Notes: generated from the sequence alone by a model not told the origin. Positions 53,709 through 62,835 are shown, counted from the first letter of the stretch. The stretch: 64,000 bases of DNA from Selenomonadaceae bacterium (GCA_030523645.1 JAUNIB010000001.1:62001-126000); one strand, 5' to 3'. Program-made: numbers and translations.

Positions 53709-53898
53709 ACTCAACTCTCCCATTGGGATACTTTATATATGCTCGATGGGTATTTCTGTCAAATCCTGCGATTGGCAGGCCCTTTATTTCTTTTATTTCG
53801 TTTTCGATTCGGACTGCTTCGCAAAAACGGTGAGTCAACTCATCATCCGGGATTCCGCACATGCAGTCGAGGGTTTCATCTTTAATCAATTCCTCCAT
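53692..53898 (-). CDS. Small partner (putative antitoxin) of the zeta-type kinase
   Basis: 68 aa, beginning MEELIKDETLDCMCGIPDDE, with AAGGAAGGG upstream of the ATG. It is acidic in the first half and ends IKYPNGRVEYVAET. It overlaps the kinase start by 17 bases, the usual layout of toxin-antitoxin pairs with the small gene first. It is not like the three-helix epsilon antitoxin in length or residues, so pairing is inferred only from order. Confidence 0.6.
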   Translation of the reverse strand: MEELIKDETLDCMCGIPDDELTHRFCEAVRIENEIKEIKGLPIAGFDRNTHRAYIKYPNGRVEYVAET

Positions 53899-54042
53899 GA
53901 TTATGCCCTTCCTTTCTTAATTGATAATTCTATCATAATGGATATAAAAGGGCAACAGAGGCTAAGATTCAACACTGTGATACTGTGATAATGAATGACT
54001 ATTTCGACAGAATAAAGCTGTTTAATATCGGTAAAGATGGAA

Positions 54043-54073
54043 AAACAGCCTCGGGAAAAACCCGAGGCTGTTT
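54043..54073 (-). terminator. Terminator of fba
   Basis: AAACAGCCTCGGG (54043-54055) pairs with CCCGAGGCTGTTT (54061-54073); on minus it runs into TTTTTCC. Confidence 0.88.
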
Positions 54074-54093
54074 GAGTTCATGGAATGTGATAA

Positions 54094-55059
54094 TTATGCC
54101 TGACCGTTGCAGCCGAGGACGCTTACAATCTTGTGCTTTACAAGCTCCTTGATGTAGGCGCGGGCAGGGGAGAGGTATTCGCGGGGGTCGAAGGCAGCGG
54201 GATGAGCGGCCTGATACTCGCGGATGCCGGCAGTCATGGCAAGGCGCAGGTCGGAGTCGATGTTGATTTTGCAGACAGCGGACTTGGCAGCCTTGCGGAG
54301 CTGATCCTCGGGGATGCCGATAGCGTCATCGAGAGCACCGCCGTTGGCGTTGATAATCTTTACATACTTGGGGATAACGGAGGAAGCGCCGTGGAGAACG
54401 ATGGGGAAGTTGGGGAGACGTTTTTCAATCTCGGCGAGAATGTCGAAGCGAAGCTCAGGCGGTACGAGAACGCCATCGGCATTGCGGGTGCACTGCTCGG
54501 GCTTGAACTTGAAGGCACCGTGGCTGGTACCAATAGCGATAGCCAGAGAGTCAACGCCGGTACGGGAGACGAATTCCTCGACTTCTTCCGGACGGGTGTA
54601 GCTGGCATCGGCGGCGCTGACATTGACATCGTCCTCGATGCCGGCCAGCTTGCCCAGCTCGCCTTCGACTACGACGCCGTGAGCGTGAGCGTACTCGACG
54701 ACCTGCTTGGTGAGAGCGATATTGTCTTCGAAGGAATGCTTGGAGCCGTCAATCATGACGGAGGTGAAGCCACCGTCGATGCAGGACTTGCAGATTTCGA
54801 AGTCGGCACCGTGGTCAAGATGGAGAGCGATAGGCAGGTCGGTGTCCTGAAGGGCGGCCTCGACAAGCTTTACCAGATAGGCGTGCTTGGCGTACTTGCG
54901 GGCGCCTGCGCTGACCTGCAGGATGAGGGGAGCCTTCTCCTCGGCTGCGGCCTCGGTGATGCCCTGGATGATTTCCATGTTGTTGACGTTGAAGGCGCCG
55001 ATGGCGTACCCGCCTTCGTAGGCTTTTTTGAACATATCGGTAGTAGTAACGAGTGGCAT
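54094..55059 (-). CDS. fba: Class II fructose-1,6-bisphosphate aldolase
   Basis: 321 aa from ATG 55059 (MPLVTTTDMFKKAYEGGYAI), with GGAGGTATAAC just before it; an in-frame ATG further out lacks a ribosome site. The Zn2+-dependent class II marks are GAFNVNNME, LHLDHGADFE (metal His), VEGELGKLAG, IAIGTSHGAFKF and LHGASSV. Cleaves fructose 1,6-bisphosphate in glycolysis and gluconeogenesis. Divergent from the glutamine synthetase gene. Confidence 0.96.
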   Translation of the reverse strand: MPLVTTTDMFKKAYEGGYAIGAFNVNNMEIIQGITEAAAEEKAPLILQVSAGARKYAKHAYLVKLVEAALQDTDLPIALHLDHGADFEICKSCIDGGFTSVMIDGSKHSFEDNIALTKQVVEYAHAHGVVVEGELGKLAGIEDDVNVSAADASYTRPEEVEEFVSRTGVDSLAIAIGTSHGAFKFKPEQCTRNADGVLVPPELRFDILAEIEKRLPNFPIVLHGASSVIPKYVKIINANGGALDDAIGIPEDQLRKAAKSAVCKINIDSDLRLAMTAGIREYQAAHPAAFDPREYLSPARAYIKELVKHKIVSVLGCNGQA

Positions 55060-55086
55060 TGTTATACCTCCTTCAAATTGTATCAA

Positions 55087-55395
55087 TTAAGATGGGTTCA
55101 TTATATCACAATCAGGGCAAAACCGATAGATAAAAACAGAAAACACTGAGGAAAATTTTGGAAATCTGTCTGTTGTTGAAAAAGTGCGAAAAATGTTGGA
55201 TTTTGATATAAATTTTCAAAAAATCGCCTTTACAAAATAGGAAATGGGTGGTAGTATACTGCTTGTAAAAACGCATAGCATTTTGGCAGCGTTGCCATAC
55301 AGCATTCATCACATCCCAAAGCGTGGCTCTGTGGCGGAGGAGGACTGTATGGTATTTTTTATTATATGAGCATTTTTTTAAAGGTGGTAATGGAA
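55087..55395 (+). promoter_or_regulatory. Divergent control region and leader of the glutamine synthetase gene
   Basis: About 300 bases between fba and the glutamine synthetase. TTTACA (55229-55234) with TAGTAT/TATACT (55252-55260) is a plausible plus promoter. Downstream, TGGCAGCGTTGCCA near 55284 and a GC-rich stretch to 55345 can fold, followed by a T-rich run (55352-55380), so attenuation is possible. No known riboswitch was recognised. Confidence 0.4.
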
Positions 55396-57282
55396 ATGGC
55401 AGATCTTCTTTATGTGATTAAGGCAAATACCCCGAAGGAAGAAATCCTGGCAGCCCTGAAGGCTCACCCGGAAATCAAGTTCGTTTCTCTTGTAGGTATC
55501 GACCTGGCCGGTAATGATACCGATGAAAAGATTCCTATCAGCCTCTTCCTGAAGGACATTGATGAATTCTACGCCGGTACTGCAGTACAGACCGATGGTT
55601 CCTCCGTTGTTCTCCCGGGCATTGCTACCCTGAACAACGCAAAGGTTGATATGCCTATCGACCCGACTGTAAACTGGTTTGTTGATTACAATTACGAGCA
55701 CTGCGACGAGGAGACCGGCCTTCCTATCGGCTCCCTCCGTATCCCGGCTTTCCTCATTCATGAGGGCAAGCGTATCGACTCCCGTGCAATCCTCATGGAT
55801 ACCCTTGAGTTCGTAAAGAAGAACCTGCTCGATATGTTCCAGAAGAACCCGAAGATTTCCGGTCTCGAGCATATCGATGGCAAGGATGTTGTAGACATTC
55901 AGTTCACCAGCGCTACTGAGCTGGAGTTCTGGGTCAAGACCCCGCTGGAAGAAGCCGATATCGCTGAGATGAGCGCTTCTCAGGTAATGCAGGAGCAGTA
56001 CTGGCAGCGTACCCGCGGTGCTGTTCGTACCGCCCTCGAGCAGGCTGTCATCATGCTTGATGAGTACGGCCTCGGCGCTGAGATGGGTCACAAGGAAGTC
56101 GGCGGTATCAAGCCGCATATCGATGAGAACGGCCACATGAACCACGTCTGCGAGCAGTGCGAAATCGACTGGCGCTTTGCCGATGCTCTGCAGGCTGCCG
56201 ATAACGAGCTGATGGTTCGTACCATGGTCAAGGAAATCTTCCGTGAGAACGGCCTGGAAGTAAACTTCAAGGCTAAGCCGATGATTGGTCTGGCCGGCAA
56301 CGGTGAGCATACCCACATCGGTATGGCTGCTGTCCTGAAGAATGGCAAGACCGTAAACCTCTTCAGCCCCACCGTCCTCAGCGAGAACTTCCTCTCCACC
56401 ATCGGCTATGCCGCTATCATGGGTCTCCTGAAGAACTATGAAGTAATCAATCCTATCGTATCCGCTACCAATGACTCTCTCAACCGTCTGAAGCCCGGTT
56501 TCGAGGCTCCGGTCTGCATCGTTACCAGCCTCGGCCACAAGCCGGAGATTCCTTCCCGTAACCGTACCATCCTCGCAGGCCTCGTCCGCGATGCTAAGAA
56601 CCCGTATGCTACCCGCTTCGAGCTCCGCGCCTGCAACCCGTACACCAACACCTATCTCGTACTTGCCGCTATCTACTCCGCTATCCTCGATGGCGTCCTG
56701 AGCACCGTCGGCAAGACCATGGATGAGATGCTGAAGGAAATCTCCAAGCAGGCCGGTGAGCAGGGCTTCTACCTCGAAAAGGATCGTGCATACCGCTCCG
56801 AGGAGAACGTATTCGAAGACTACACCGACGAAGAGCGCAATCGTCTCTTCGGTGCTCCGCCTGCTACCGTTTGGGAGAATATGCAGGGCTTCAAGAACTA
56901 TCCGGAGAAGCTGGCTGCTATCACCGCCGGTGGTGCTATCACCGAGCGTATCATTGAGTCCTTCACTGAGGGCGCACTGCTCCGCTGGAAGACTGAGCTC
57001 ATCAGCCGCATCATTCCGGAGAACCGTGCTCTCGTCATCAAGATGACCGAGATTAAGAATGAGATGACCACCGACCTCGATGCTTACAACTGGACCAAGG
57101 TAAACAACCTCCGCACCAAGCTGGCTAAGGACAGCATCGATGAGAAGTCCATCTTCACTCTCCTGACCAACGCTCTCAACAGCGGCGACTATCAGACTGC
57201 TTCCGGTCTGCAGGTCGAGATGTATGATAAGATGGAAGAACTGAAGGCAACCTACGACGCTTACAAGAAGAACATGATTTAA
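55396..57282 (+). CDS. glnA: Glutamine synthetase, long form
   Basis: 628 aa from ATG 55396, eight bases after AAGGTGG. The catalytic parts are ATELEFWVKT (metal Glu), GAEMGHKEVGGIKPH, GLAGNGEHTHIGM, NRLKPGFEAP and SRNRTILAG (ATP/glutamate Arg). It is much longer than type I enzymes (about 450-470 aa) because of a roughly 130-residue helical C-terminal extension (TEIKNEMTTDLDAYNWTKVN and onward); closer to type III-like enzymes of anaerobes, though shorter than classic GlnN. Codon use is that of a highly expressed gene. Forms glutamine from glutamate and ammonium. Confidence 0.9.
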   Translation: MADLLYVIKANTPKEEILAALKAHPEIKFVSLVGIDLAGNDTDEKIPISLFLKDIDEFYAGTAVQTDGSSVVLPGIATLNNAKVDMPIDPTVNWFVDYNYEHCDEETGLPIGSLRIPAFLIHEGKRIDSRAILMDTLEFVKKNLLDMFQKNPKISGLEHIDGKDVVDIQFTSATELEFWVKTPLEEADIAEMSASQVMQEQYWQRTRGAVRTALEQAVIMLDEYGLGAEMGHKEVGGIKPHIDENGHMNHVCEQCEIDWRFADALQAADNELMVRTMVKEIFRENGLEVNFKAKPMIGLAGNGEHTHIGMAAVLKNGKTVNLFSPTVLSENFLSTIGYAAIMGLLKNYEVINPIVSATNDSLNRLKPGFEAPVCIVTSLGHKPEIPSRNRTILAGLVRDAKNPYATRFELRACNPYTNTYLVLAAIYSAILDGVLSTVGKTMDEMLKEISKQAGEQGFYLEKDRAYRSEENVFEDYTDEERNRLFGAPPATVWENMQGFKNYPEKLAAITAGGAITERIIESFTEGALLRWKTELISRIIPENRALVIKMTEIKNEMTTDLDAYNWTKVNNLRTKLAKDSIDEKSIFTLLTNALNSGDYQTASGLQVEMYDKMEELKATYDAYKKNMI

Positions 57283-57342
57283 TCAGCTTGAGTCAATAAA
57301 GTTTGCCCCCATAATCACCATACCACACCCACCTTTTGTAAG

Positions 57343-57370
57343 AGCGCTCCGGATTTCCGGGGCGCTTTTA
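57343..57370 (+). terminator. Terminator of the glutamine synthetase gene
   Basis: AGCGCTCCGG (57343-57352) and CCGGGGCGCT (57357-57366) with TTTTA after it. Confidence 0.85.
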
Positions 57371-57384
57371 CTGTGGGAATTATT

Positions 57385-57475
57385 ACCCCTCCGCCCTTCG
57401 GGCACCTCCCCTGAAGGGGAGGCTTCTAAGGAGGCTCCCCTTTAGGGGAGCTGGCAGCGAAGCTGTCTGAGGGGT
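57385..57475. repeat. ACCCCTC...GAGGGGT intergenic element (91 bp)
   Basis: Ends ACCCCTCCGCCC and CTGAGGGGT; contains CACCTCCCCTGAAGGGGAGG and GCTCCCCTTTAGGGGAGC hairpins and CAGCGAAGCTGTCTGAGG. Same family as 41685-41803 and 62949-62990. Confidence 0.8.
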
Positions 57476-57476
57476 A

Positions 57477-57520
57477 AAAAAATACTGCTGCATAATCATT
57501 ACGACTGTGCAGCAGTATTC
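57477..57520 (-). terminator. Terminator of the hybrid kinase gene
   Basis: AATACTGCTGCA (57481-57492) pairs with TGCAGCAGTATT (57508-57519); on minus it is followed by a run of T. Confidence 0.85.
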
Positions 57521-57535
57521 TTTGGTGCCTGTAGG

Positions 57536-57603
57536 GCGGAGGGGTAAAAGCTCTTATTTACCCCCCAGTCGCTTTCAGCGACAGCCCCCCTGAATGGGGG
57601 CCT
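57536..57603. repeat. Reverse-oriented partial copy of the intergenic element
   Basis: GGGCGGAGGGGT at the left, then CCCCCCAGTCGCTTTCAGCG and CAGCCCCCCTGAATGGGGG. It resembles the half found at 62859-62902. Confidence 0.65.
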
Positions 57604-57614
57604 TACAGAGATTT

Positions 57615-60473
57615 TTATTTCTGGAGAATCTCCCTCAGAGTGGAGAAGAAGACGGACAAATCAATCGGCTTTGCTATATGAGCGTTCATACCCGCGGCAT
57701 AGGCCTGCTTCTTATCTTCCTCAAAGGCGTTGGCGGTCATGGCCACGATGGGGATGTCAGCCAGCTCCGGCTCGGGAAGCTTCCTGATGCATCTGGTGGC
57801 TTCGTAGCCGTCCATTTCCGGCATCTGAATATCCATAAGTATGACATCATAGAAGCCGGGCTGGGAGGCTTTTACCTTTTCCAGAGCAATTCTGCCGTTT
57901 CCGGCAGTTTCAACGGAGGCTCCGGCCTGCTCGAGTATGGCGCAGGCGATTTCCTGATTCAGCTCGTTGTCTTCGGCGAGGAGAACCCGGATGCCATCAA
58001 GGGAAACTTTTTCCGGCGGAATGCTGTCCGGCTTACCGGCTGCCGGCTCGGCGGCTGCGGTGCCGGCGGCCCGCAGAGCGGCAATCTCATCGTCACCGGC
58101 CAGGGGCATGGTGAGAGTGATAATAATCTGAGTTCCGTTGTTTTGCTCACTGTCTACGCTTATTGTGCCGCCCATCAGCTCCACGAGATTTTTGCAGATG
58201 GTCATGCCGAGACCGGTACCCTGTATACCGCTGACGGTACTGGTACGCTCACGCTCGAAGGGGTCGAAGATGTGAGGCAGGAACTGAGGACTGATACCGA
58301 TTCCGTTATCGCTGATTCTGAATTCGTACTGAGCTTCACCGTTTTTCGCCGCGGTCGTCTGATGGACGGAGAAGCTGACTGTGCCGTTCTCCGGGGTGAA
58401 TTTGATTGAGTTGCCGAGGCAGTTCAGGATTATCTGGTTGAGGCGGAGCAAGTCGCCCCGGACATATTCATCCTGAAGGTCGCAGGAGAAGTCCAGCTTG
58501 AGCTGCTTGGCCCGGGCATCGGTCAGAACCATGTTGTAAATGTCCCGGGTGATGGTAGGCAGAGATATGGGCTGCTGATTTATACTTATCTTTCCGCTTT
58601 CAATGCGGCTCATATCGAGAACATCGTTGATGAGTGAAAGAAGATGGGAGCTGGAGGTCCTTATTTTCTGCAGATGCTCCAGAGACTGCTCCCGGTCGTC
58701 ATTGTCCTTTATGGCCAGATCCGTGAAGCCGATTATAGCATTCATAGGTGTGCGGATATCATGGCTCATATTGTTGAGGAAGTTGGTTTTTGCTCTGCTG
58801 GCGGCATTTGCCTGAGCCAGAGCCTCACGCAGCTCTTCACTGAGCGCAGCCTCCTTCTGTCGTCTCTGATGAGAGATAAAGACGGATGCGGCCAGAATAC
58901 CTATGAGTGCGAGGGCAGAAGCACTCATTAAGGGATGACGGTGGATAAGGGTCAGCACTGTTTCCGGGTCCTGCTTCCGATTGAGGGTAATGAGTGTACG
59001 CATGGTATTGTCGGTGACGGAGAGGGCAAACCGGTTGAGGATTGCATAGAACGCCGGGTCAATACCTTTCCGCACTGCGATACGGAAGCTGGTGAAGTTG
59101 CCGCGGATAGGGGTGTATTCCAGAATGCCCGTGGTATCTCTGGCTACATAGTCAGCTGCGGTGTAGGTGTAGACATAGCAGCAGTCTGCCTTGCCGTCCC
59201 GGACAGCCTGAATGCATTCCTCAACTGAGTCAAAGGGGATAGGAATGCTGGTTCCGTACATATTCCTGTAGACCGGGTTCATGTTCAGGGCGCCCTTCTT
59301 TACGGCGACCGTCTTGATGGCCAGGTTGTTTTTCCGGCGTACTACCGAGAAGTTGCCGTGATAGTATGCCCTTGTGGAGTTGTAGCCCTTTTCCTCTGCA
59401 GAGAAGAGCGTGTTGGGGCTGTCGAAGATGATGTCCGGAATACCGGCAATGGTAGCATCGTTGTATTCCTGTGTGGAATTCAGTATCAACATCTCGTACT
59501 TGAAGCCGATTTGCTTCGCCGCCATTTCCAGCAGGTCGTAGAATATGCCCTGGGCCTTGCCGTTCTTGTTGTAGGCGTAGGGGAAACGGTCAGGGTTTAT
59601 AAGTATCTTCAGCGGCCGCCCCTTATTGATTCTGTTTATTACTTCTTTTTCCTCCGCGGTGAGGGTGAAGCCGGCAGAATTGTTCTGAGGACCGTAATAA
59701 TTATTGCGGAGATTTTCACGCCAGGCGGGTTCGGCGGAGCTGAGCGCGAATATTCCCTTGTTCAGCCTTTGGAGAAGTTCTTTATTGCCCTTTTTGACAA
59801 CAGCGTAGAAGGGAACCTTGTCGAAGTCATCGACGATTCTTAATTCGTGGGTAATGGGGAAGAAGTCGGACACGGCAATCATGTCGACTTTTTTGTCAAA
59901 GAGAGCATGACGAAGCTCGTCCAAAGATTCAAAGTATACCGGGATATAGCTTATGCCCTGCGCTTTGGCATGGCGGTCGAAGCTTTCACCGCGGGAGCTG
60001 TCCTTGATGAAACCGACACGGGCTCCCTGCATAGATGACGGGTCACCGCCGATGATTTGTGTATTGTCGCGGGTGGTAATAACGGTAGTGGCACTGAGAC
60101 CGATGTTCATGGAGGCAAAGTCGTACTTTTCCCGGCGTTCCGGGCTGTCGTCCATCATGGTGAGAAGGTCAATCTCACCACGGTCAAGCATTGCCTGCAT
60201 TTCGCTCCAGGATTTTACATAGCCGAAGTATTCATACTTTATATCGGCGTATGGAGCAATCATCTGGAGAAAATCATAGCCGTAGCCGCTGCGGGAGCTA
60301 TCGATCCGTATTTCATGGTATCTTTCATGCTTGAAAAATCCCACGCGCACCGGCAGCGGGCCGCTTGACTCGGCAGCAGTGGCAGAGGGCTGTCCCGGCA
60401 GGAGGCAGAGAACGGCAAAGACGGCAAGGATTATTGTATAGAAGCGACGCAGAAGTCTTTTCGATGAGTTCAT
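57615..60473 (-). CDS. Hybrid sensor kinase with two solute-binding-protein domains
   Basis: 952 aa from ATG 60473 (GGGAG seven bases before; an ATG three bases earlier is also possible). A signal segment (RRFYTIILAVFAVLCLL) is followed by two SBP_bac_3-type domains (about 44-265 and 275-500), a membrane segment near 512-532, HisKA with NNMSHDIRTPMNAIIGF, HATPase with SDNGIGI and GTGLGMTICKNLVELMGG, and a C-terminal receiver with LMDIQMPEMDGYE. The layout is EvgS-like without the Hpt domain. SBP_bac_3 domains usually bind amino acids, which fits the glutamate/glutamine genes on both sides. The cognate regulator is not adjacent. Confidence 0.9.
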   Translation of the reverse strand: MNSSKRLLRRFYTIILAVFAVLCLLPGQPSATAAESSGPLPVRVGFFKHERYHEIRIDSSRSGYGYDFLQMIAPYADIKYEYFGYVKSWSEMQAMLDRGEIDLLTMMDDSPERREKYDFASMNIGLSATTVITTRDNTQIIGGDPSSMQGARVGFIKDSSRGESFDRHAKAQGISYIPVYFESLDELRHALFDKKVDMIAVSDFFPITHELRIVDDFDKVPFYAVVKKGNKELLQRLNKGIFALSSAEPAWRENLRNNYYGPQNNSAGFTLTAEEKEVINRINKGRPLKILINPDRFPYAYNKNGKAQGIFYDLLEMAAKQIGFKYEMLILNSTQEYNDATIAGIPDIIFDSPNTLFSAEEKGYNSTRAYYHGNFSVVRRKNNLAIKTVAVKKGALNMNPVYRNMYGTSIPIPFDSVEECIQAVRDGKADCCYVYTYTAADYVARDTTGILEYTPIRGNFTSFRIAVRKGIDPAFYAILNRFALSVTDNTMRTLITLNRKQDPETVLTLIHRHPLMSASALALIGILAASVFISHQRRQKEAALSEELREALAQANAASRAKTNFLNNMSHDIRTPMNAIIGFTDLAIKDNDDREQSLEHLQKIRTSSSHLLSLINDVLDMSRIESGKISINQQPISLPTITRDIYNMVLTDARAKQLKLDFSCDLQDEYVRGDLLRLNQIILNCLGNSIKFTPENGTVSFSVHQTTAAKNGEAQYEFRISDNGIGISPQFLPHIFDPFERERTSTVSGIQGTGLGMTICKNLVELMGGTISVDSEQNNGTQIIITLTMPLAGDDEIAALRAAGTAAAEPAAGKPDSIPPEKVSLDGIRVLLAEDNELNQEIACAILEQAGASVETAGNGRIALEKVKASQPGFYDVILMDIQMPEMDGYEATRCIRKLPEPELADIPIVAMTANAFEEDKKQAYAAGMNAHIAKPIDLSVFFSTLREILQK

Positions 60474-60602
60474 CATGTTACTCCCGGTTATATATTCAGA
60501 TTATGGCTCTCAGAGCCTACACATACTCATTATACAGTATAGAATAAATAGGAAAGACATGCAATATTCCTGCAGGATGTAATCCGTTATTGATGCTTTT
60601 TC

Positions 60603-60631
60603 TTGAAACCGTCAGGAAAAACAGATAAAAT
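60603..60631 (+). promoter_or_regulatory. Promoter of the 3-hydroxyisobutyrate dehydrogenase-like gene
   Basis: TTGAAA (60603-60608) and TAAAAT (60626-60631), 17 bases apart. Confidence 0.6.
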
Positions 60632-60663
60632 GACTATACTTGAGAAGTGAAAGGAGCATCCAC

Positions 60664-61530
60664 ATGGAAAGAATAGCATTTATTGGTACAGGCGTAATGG
60701 GCAGGAGCATGGCCGGACATCTGCTGAAGGCCGGCTATGAGCTTACGGTCTACAACCGGACGAAGGAGAAGGCGGCAGAGCTGATAGAGCAGGGTGCCGA
60801 GTGGGCCGACAATCCGGCCGAGGCGGCAGCCGGTGCGGATGTGGTAATCTCCATTGTAGGCTATCCTGCTGATGTGGAGGCCACCTATCTGGGGGAGAAG
60901 GGCGTACTGACTACCATGAAGAAGGGCGGAGTCATCATTGATATGACTACCTCCAGTCCCATTCTCTGGCAGAAAATCGCCAAGGCTGCGGCGGAGAAGG
61001 GCGTCGATGCCATAGATGCTCCTGTCACCGGCGGCGATTTGGGAGCGAAGAATGCCACGCTGGCTATCCTTTGCGGCGGCGATGAAAAGGTATTTGAAAA
61101 GGTGAAGCCAATTCTTGCCGTGATGGGCAAGAACATCGCTCTCTTTGGAGCGGCCGGTGCCGGTCAGTACACGAAGCTGGTAAATCAGATTGCCGTGGCG
61201 GCCACCATGCTGTCCATTACCGAGTCCCTTATCTTTGCGGAGAAGGCCGGTCTCGATACGAAGCTGGTCTACGATACTATCGGTGGCGGTGCGGCCAGCT
61301 CCTGGTCGATGGTGAATTTGCTGCCTCGGGTACTGCGAGGGGATGAGGCGCCGGGCTTCATGGTGAAGCACATGGTGAAGGATCTCCGTCTGTCTCTGGA
61401 GGCTGCCCGGGAAATGAAGCTGGAGCTGCCGGGACTGGTGCTGGCAGAGAAGCTCTATGCGGAGCTGGAGGCGAAGGGGTATGCTGACAAAGGTACTCAG
61501 ACTTTGATTTCCTGGTACAGAAATCAGTGA
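60664..61530 (+). CDS. NAD(P)-dependent oxidoreductase of the 3-hydroxyisobutyrate dehydrogenase family
   Basis: 288 aa from ATG 60664, with AAAGGAG upstream. Rossmann motif FIGTGVMGRSMAGHLLKAGY at the N-terminus, substrate-site DAPVTGGDLGAKN (about 119-131) and the catalytic Lys region GAGQYTKLVNQI (Lys about 170). The family includes tartronate semialdehyde reductase, 3-hydroxyisobutyrate dehydrogenase and glyoxylate/succinic semialdehyde reductases; the substrate cannot be told from the sequence. Single gene with its own promoter and terminator. Confidence 0.92.
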   Translation: MERIAFIGTGVMGRSMAGHLLKAGYELTVYNRTKEKAAELIEQGAEWADNPAEAAAGADVVISIVGYPADVEATYLGEKGVLTTMKKGGVIIDMTTSSPILWQKIAKAAAEKGVDAIDAPVTGGDLGAKNATLAILCGGDEKVFEKVKPILAVMGKNIALFGAAGAGQYTKLVNQIAVAATMLSITESLIFAEKAGLDTKLVYDTIGGGAASSWSMVNLLPRVLRGDEAPGFMVKHMVKDLRLSLEAAREMKLELPGLVLAEKLYAELEAKGYADKGTQTLISWYRNQ

Positions 61531-61579
61531 CCTAAAATATTTAATTGTATCGCCAATTGTTGTATGATTTTTTAAGACG

Positions 61580-61623
61580 GCGCCGTTGGTTTGTGAATTT
61601 TTCACAGCCGACGGCGCTTTTTG
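61580..61623 (+). terminator. Terminator of the oxidoreductase gene
   Basis: GCGCCGTTGG and TTTGTGAA pair with TTCACAG and CCGACGGCGC, followed by TTTTT. Confidence 0.88.
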
Positions 61624-61665
61624 CATCACATATCGCAATAATAATGTATACATCGGCTCAAGTCA

Positions 61666-61694
61666 TTGCCAAACTGTGAGGCAGACTATATATT
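61666..61694 (+). promoter_or_regulatory. Promoter of the DUF4392 gene
   Basis: TTGCCA (61666-61671) and TATATT (61689-61694) with a 17-base spacer. Confidence 0.6.
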
Positions 61695-61740
61695 ATTGAC
61701 TTGTAAAATTCAGTAAAAAATCCTGAAAGGGGTATGAGCA

Positions 61741-62820
61741 ATGGCTTTGACCAAAGAAGAACTTATCGAATACAATGTGGGTGAGAACCTCGATTCTCTG
61801 ATGAATCTTGACCCCCGCGGCTACGGCGTCTGCCGTATTCTCTACAAGGGCAGCCGTGATTATACCGGCGAGCCTCTTTCCATTCATTCCGCAAAAGAGC
61901 TGATGAAGGTTGTTAAGCCCGGTGACCCGGTCTTCATCTTCGTCGGATTTATCCTCATTCCGCACAAGTGCCCCGAGACTGACGGTATGGTCAGCATCAT
62001 GATGCTGGCTCGTGCGCTGGTACAGGCCTTCGGTGCAAAGCCCATCATCGTCTGCCCGGAGGAGAGCGCCCGCGCTGTTGAGCAGTGCGCCGGTGTCGTC
62101 GGCCTCCACTGCTACCGTGACATCAAGACTGTCATGGAGCTTCCCCTCAGCATGGGTGTAGTTGCCTTTACCAAGATTAAAAATCAGGCTCGTCAGCAGG
62201 CTGAGCAGATTTTGTCTCAGGTTACTCCGGCGGCCGCTATCTCCGTAGAGTGCTCCGGCTCCAATGAGGAGGGCGTATATCACACCGCTCTCGGCTTCGA
62301 TGTTACCGATCTGGAAGCAAAGAGCGATATGTTCTGGGAAGTTCTTCGCGAGAAGGGCGTTCCTACCGTCGCAATCGGCGATCTCGGCAACGAGAACGGC
62401 ATGGCCGTCATCGCCGACCACATCAAGAAATATGTTCCCTATACCGATAAAGACCAGTGTCAGGACGGCTGCAAGGGCGGTATCCTCGCCCACACCGGTG
62501 CTGACAATATCATTACCGCTACCTGCTCCGACTGGGGCTGCTATGCACTGATGGCCGCTATCTCCTATCTGAAGCGTGACAAGAAGGTCATGCCGCCTGA
62601 GGAGATGCCGGCTGAGGTTATGCGCGTCCTCTGCCGTCACAACATTGTTGATATGACCGGCTCACTCCTGCCGGGTGTTGATGGCTTTGACATCCGACTG
62701 AATGTCCTCATCATGGACCTCATGCGTCAGGTCACCCGCTATGCAATCCGCTATGAGGATCCCAATGACAACTGGTTCGGCCCCGTTCTGAAGAAGGGCT
62801 TCTTCGAGAATCACAAGTAA
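61741..62820 (+). CDS. DUF4392 protein, D-glutamate cyclase-like
   Basis: 359 aa, ATG with AAAGGGG upstream. The sequence (LIPHKCPETDGMVSIMMLAR, AISVECSGSNEEGVYH, VAIGDLGNENGMAVI, DNIITATCSDWGCYAL) is of the DUF4392 type, whose mitochondrial member is D-glutamate cyclase, forming 5-oxoproline from D-glutamate. The genomic context supports this: 5-oxoprolinase subunits pxpB and pxpC follow on the same strand. Cys residues are frequent (HKCPE, VECSGS, DQCQDGC, ATCSDWGC). No membrane segment. Codon use suggests strong expression. Confidence 0.82.
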   Translation: MALTKEELIEYNVGENLDSLMNLDPRGYGVCRILYKGSRDYTGEPLSIHSAKELMKVVKPGDPVFIFVGFILIPHKCPETDGMVSIMMLARALVQAFGAKPIIVCPEESARAVEQCAGVVGLHCYRDIKTVMELPLSMGVVAFTKIKNQARQQAEQILSQVTPAAAISVECSGSNEEGVYHTALGFDVTDLEAKSDMFWEVLREKGVPTVAIGDLGNENGMAVIADHIKKYVPYTDKDQCQDGCKGGILAHTGADNIITATCSDWGCYALMAAISYLKRDKKVMPPEEMPAEVMRVLCRHNIVDMTGSLLPGVDGFDIRLNVLIMDLMRQVTRYAIRYEDPNDNWFGPVLKKGFFENHK

Positions 62821-62835
62821 TCACGGCATTAAAAG

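Noticed and set aside
61741-62820. LarA/lactate racemase assignment for this gene, given larBCE in the window
   Set aside because: The sequence lacks the LarA Lys/His pattern for the nickel cofactor and instead fits DUF4392, with 5-oxoprolinase genes as neighbours.
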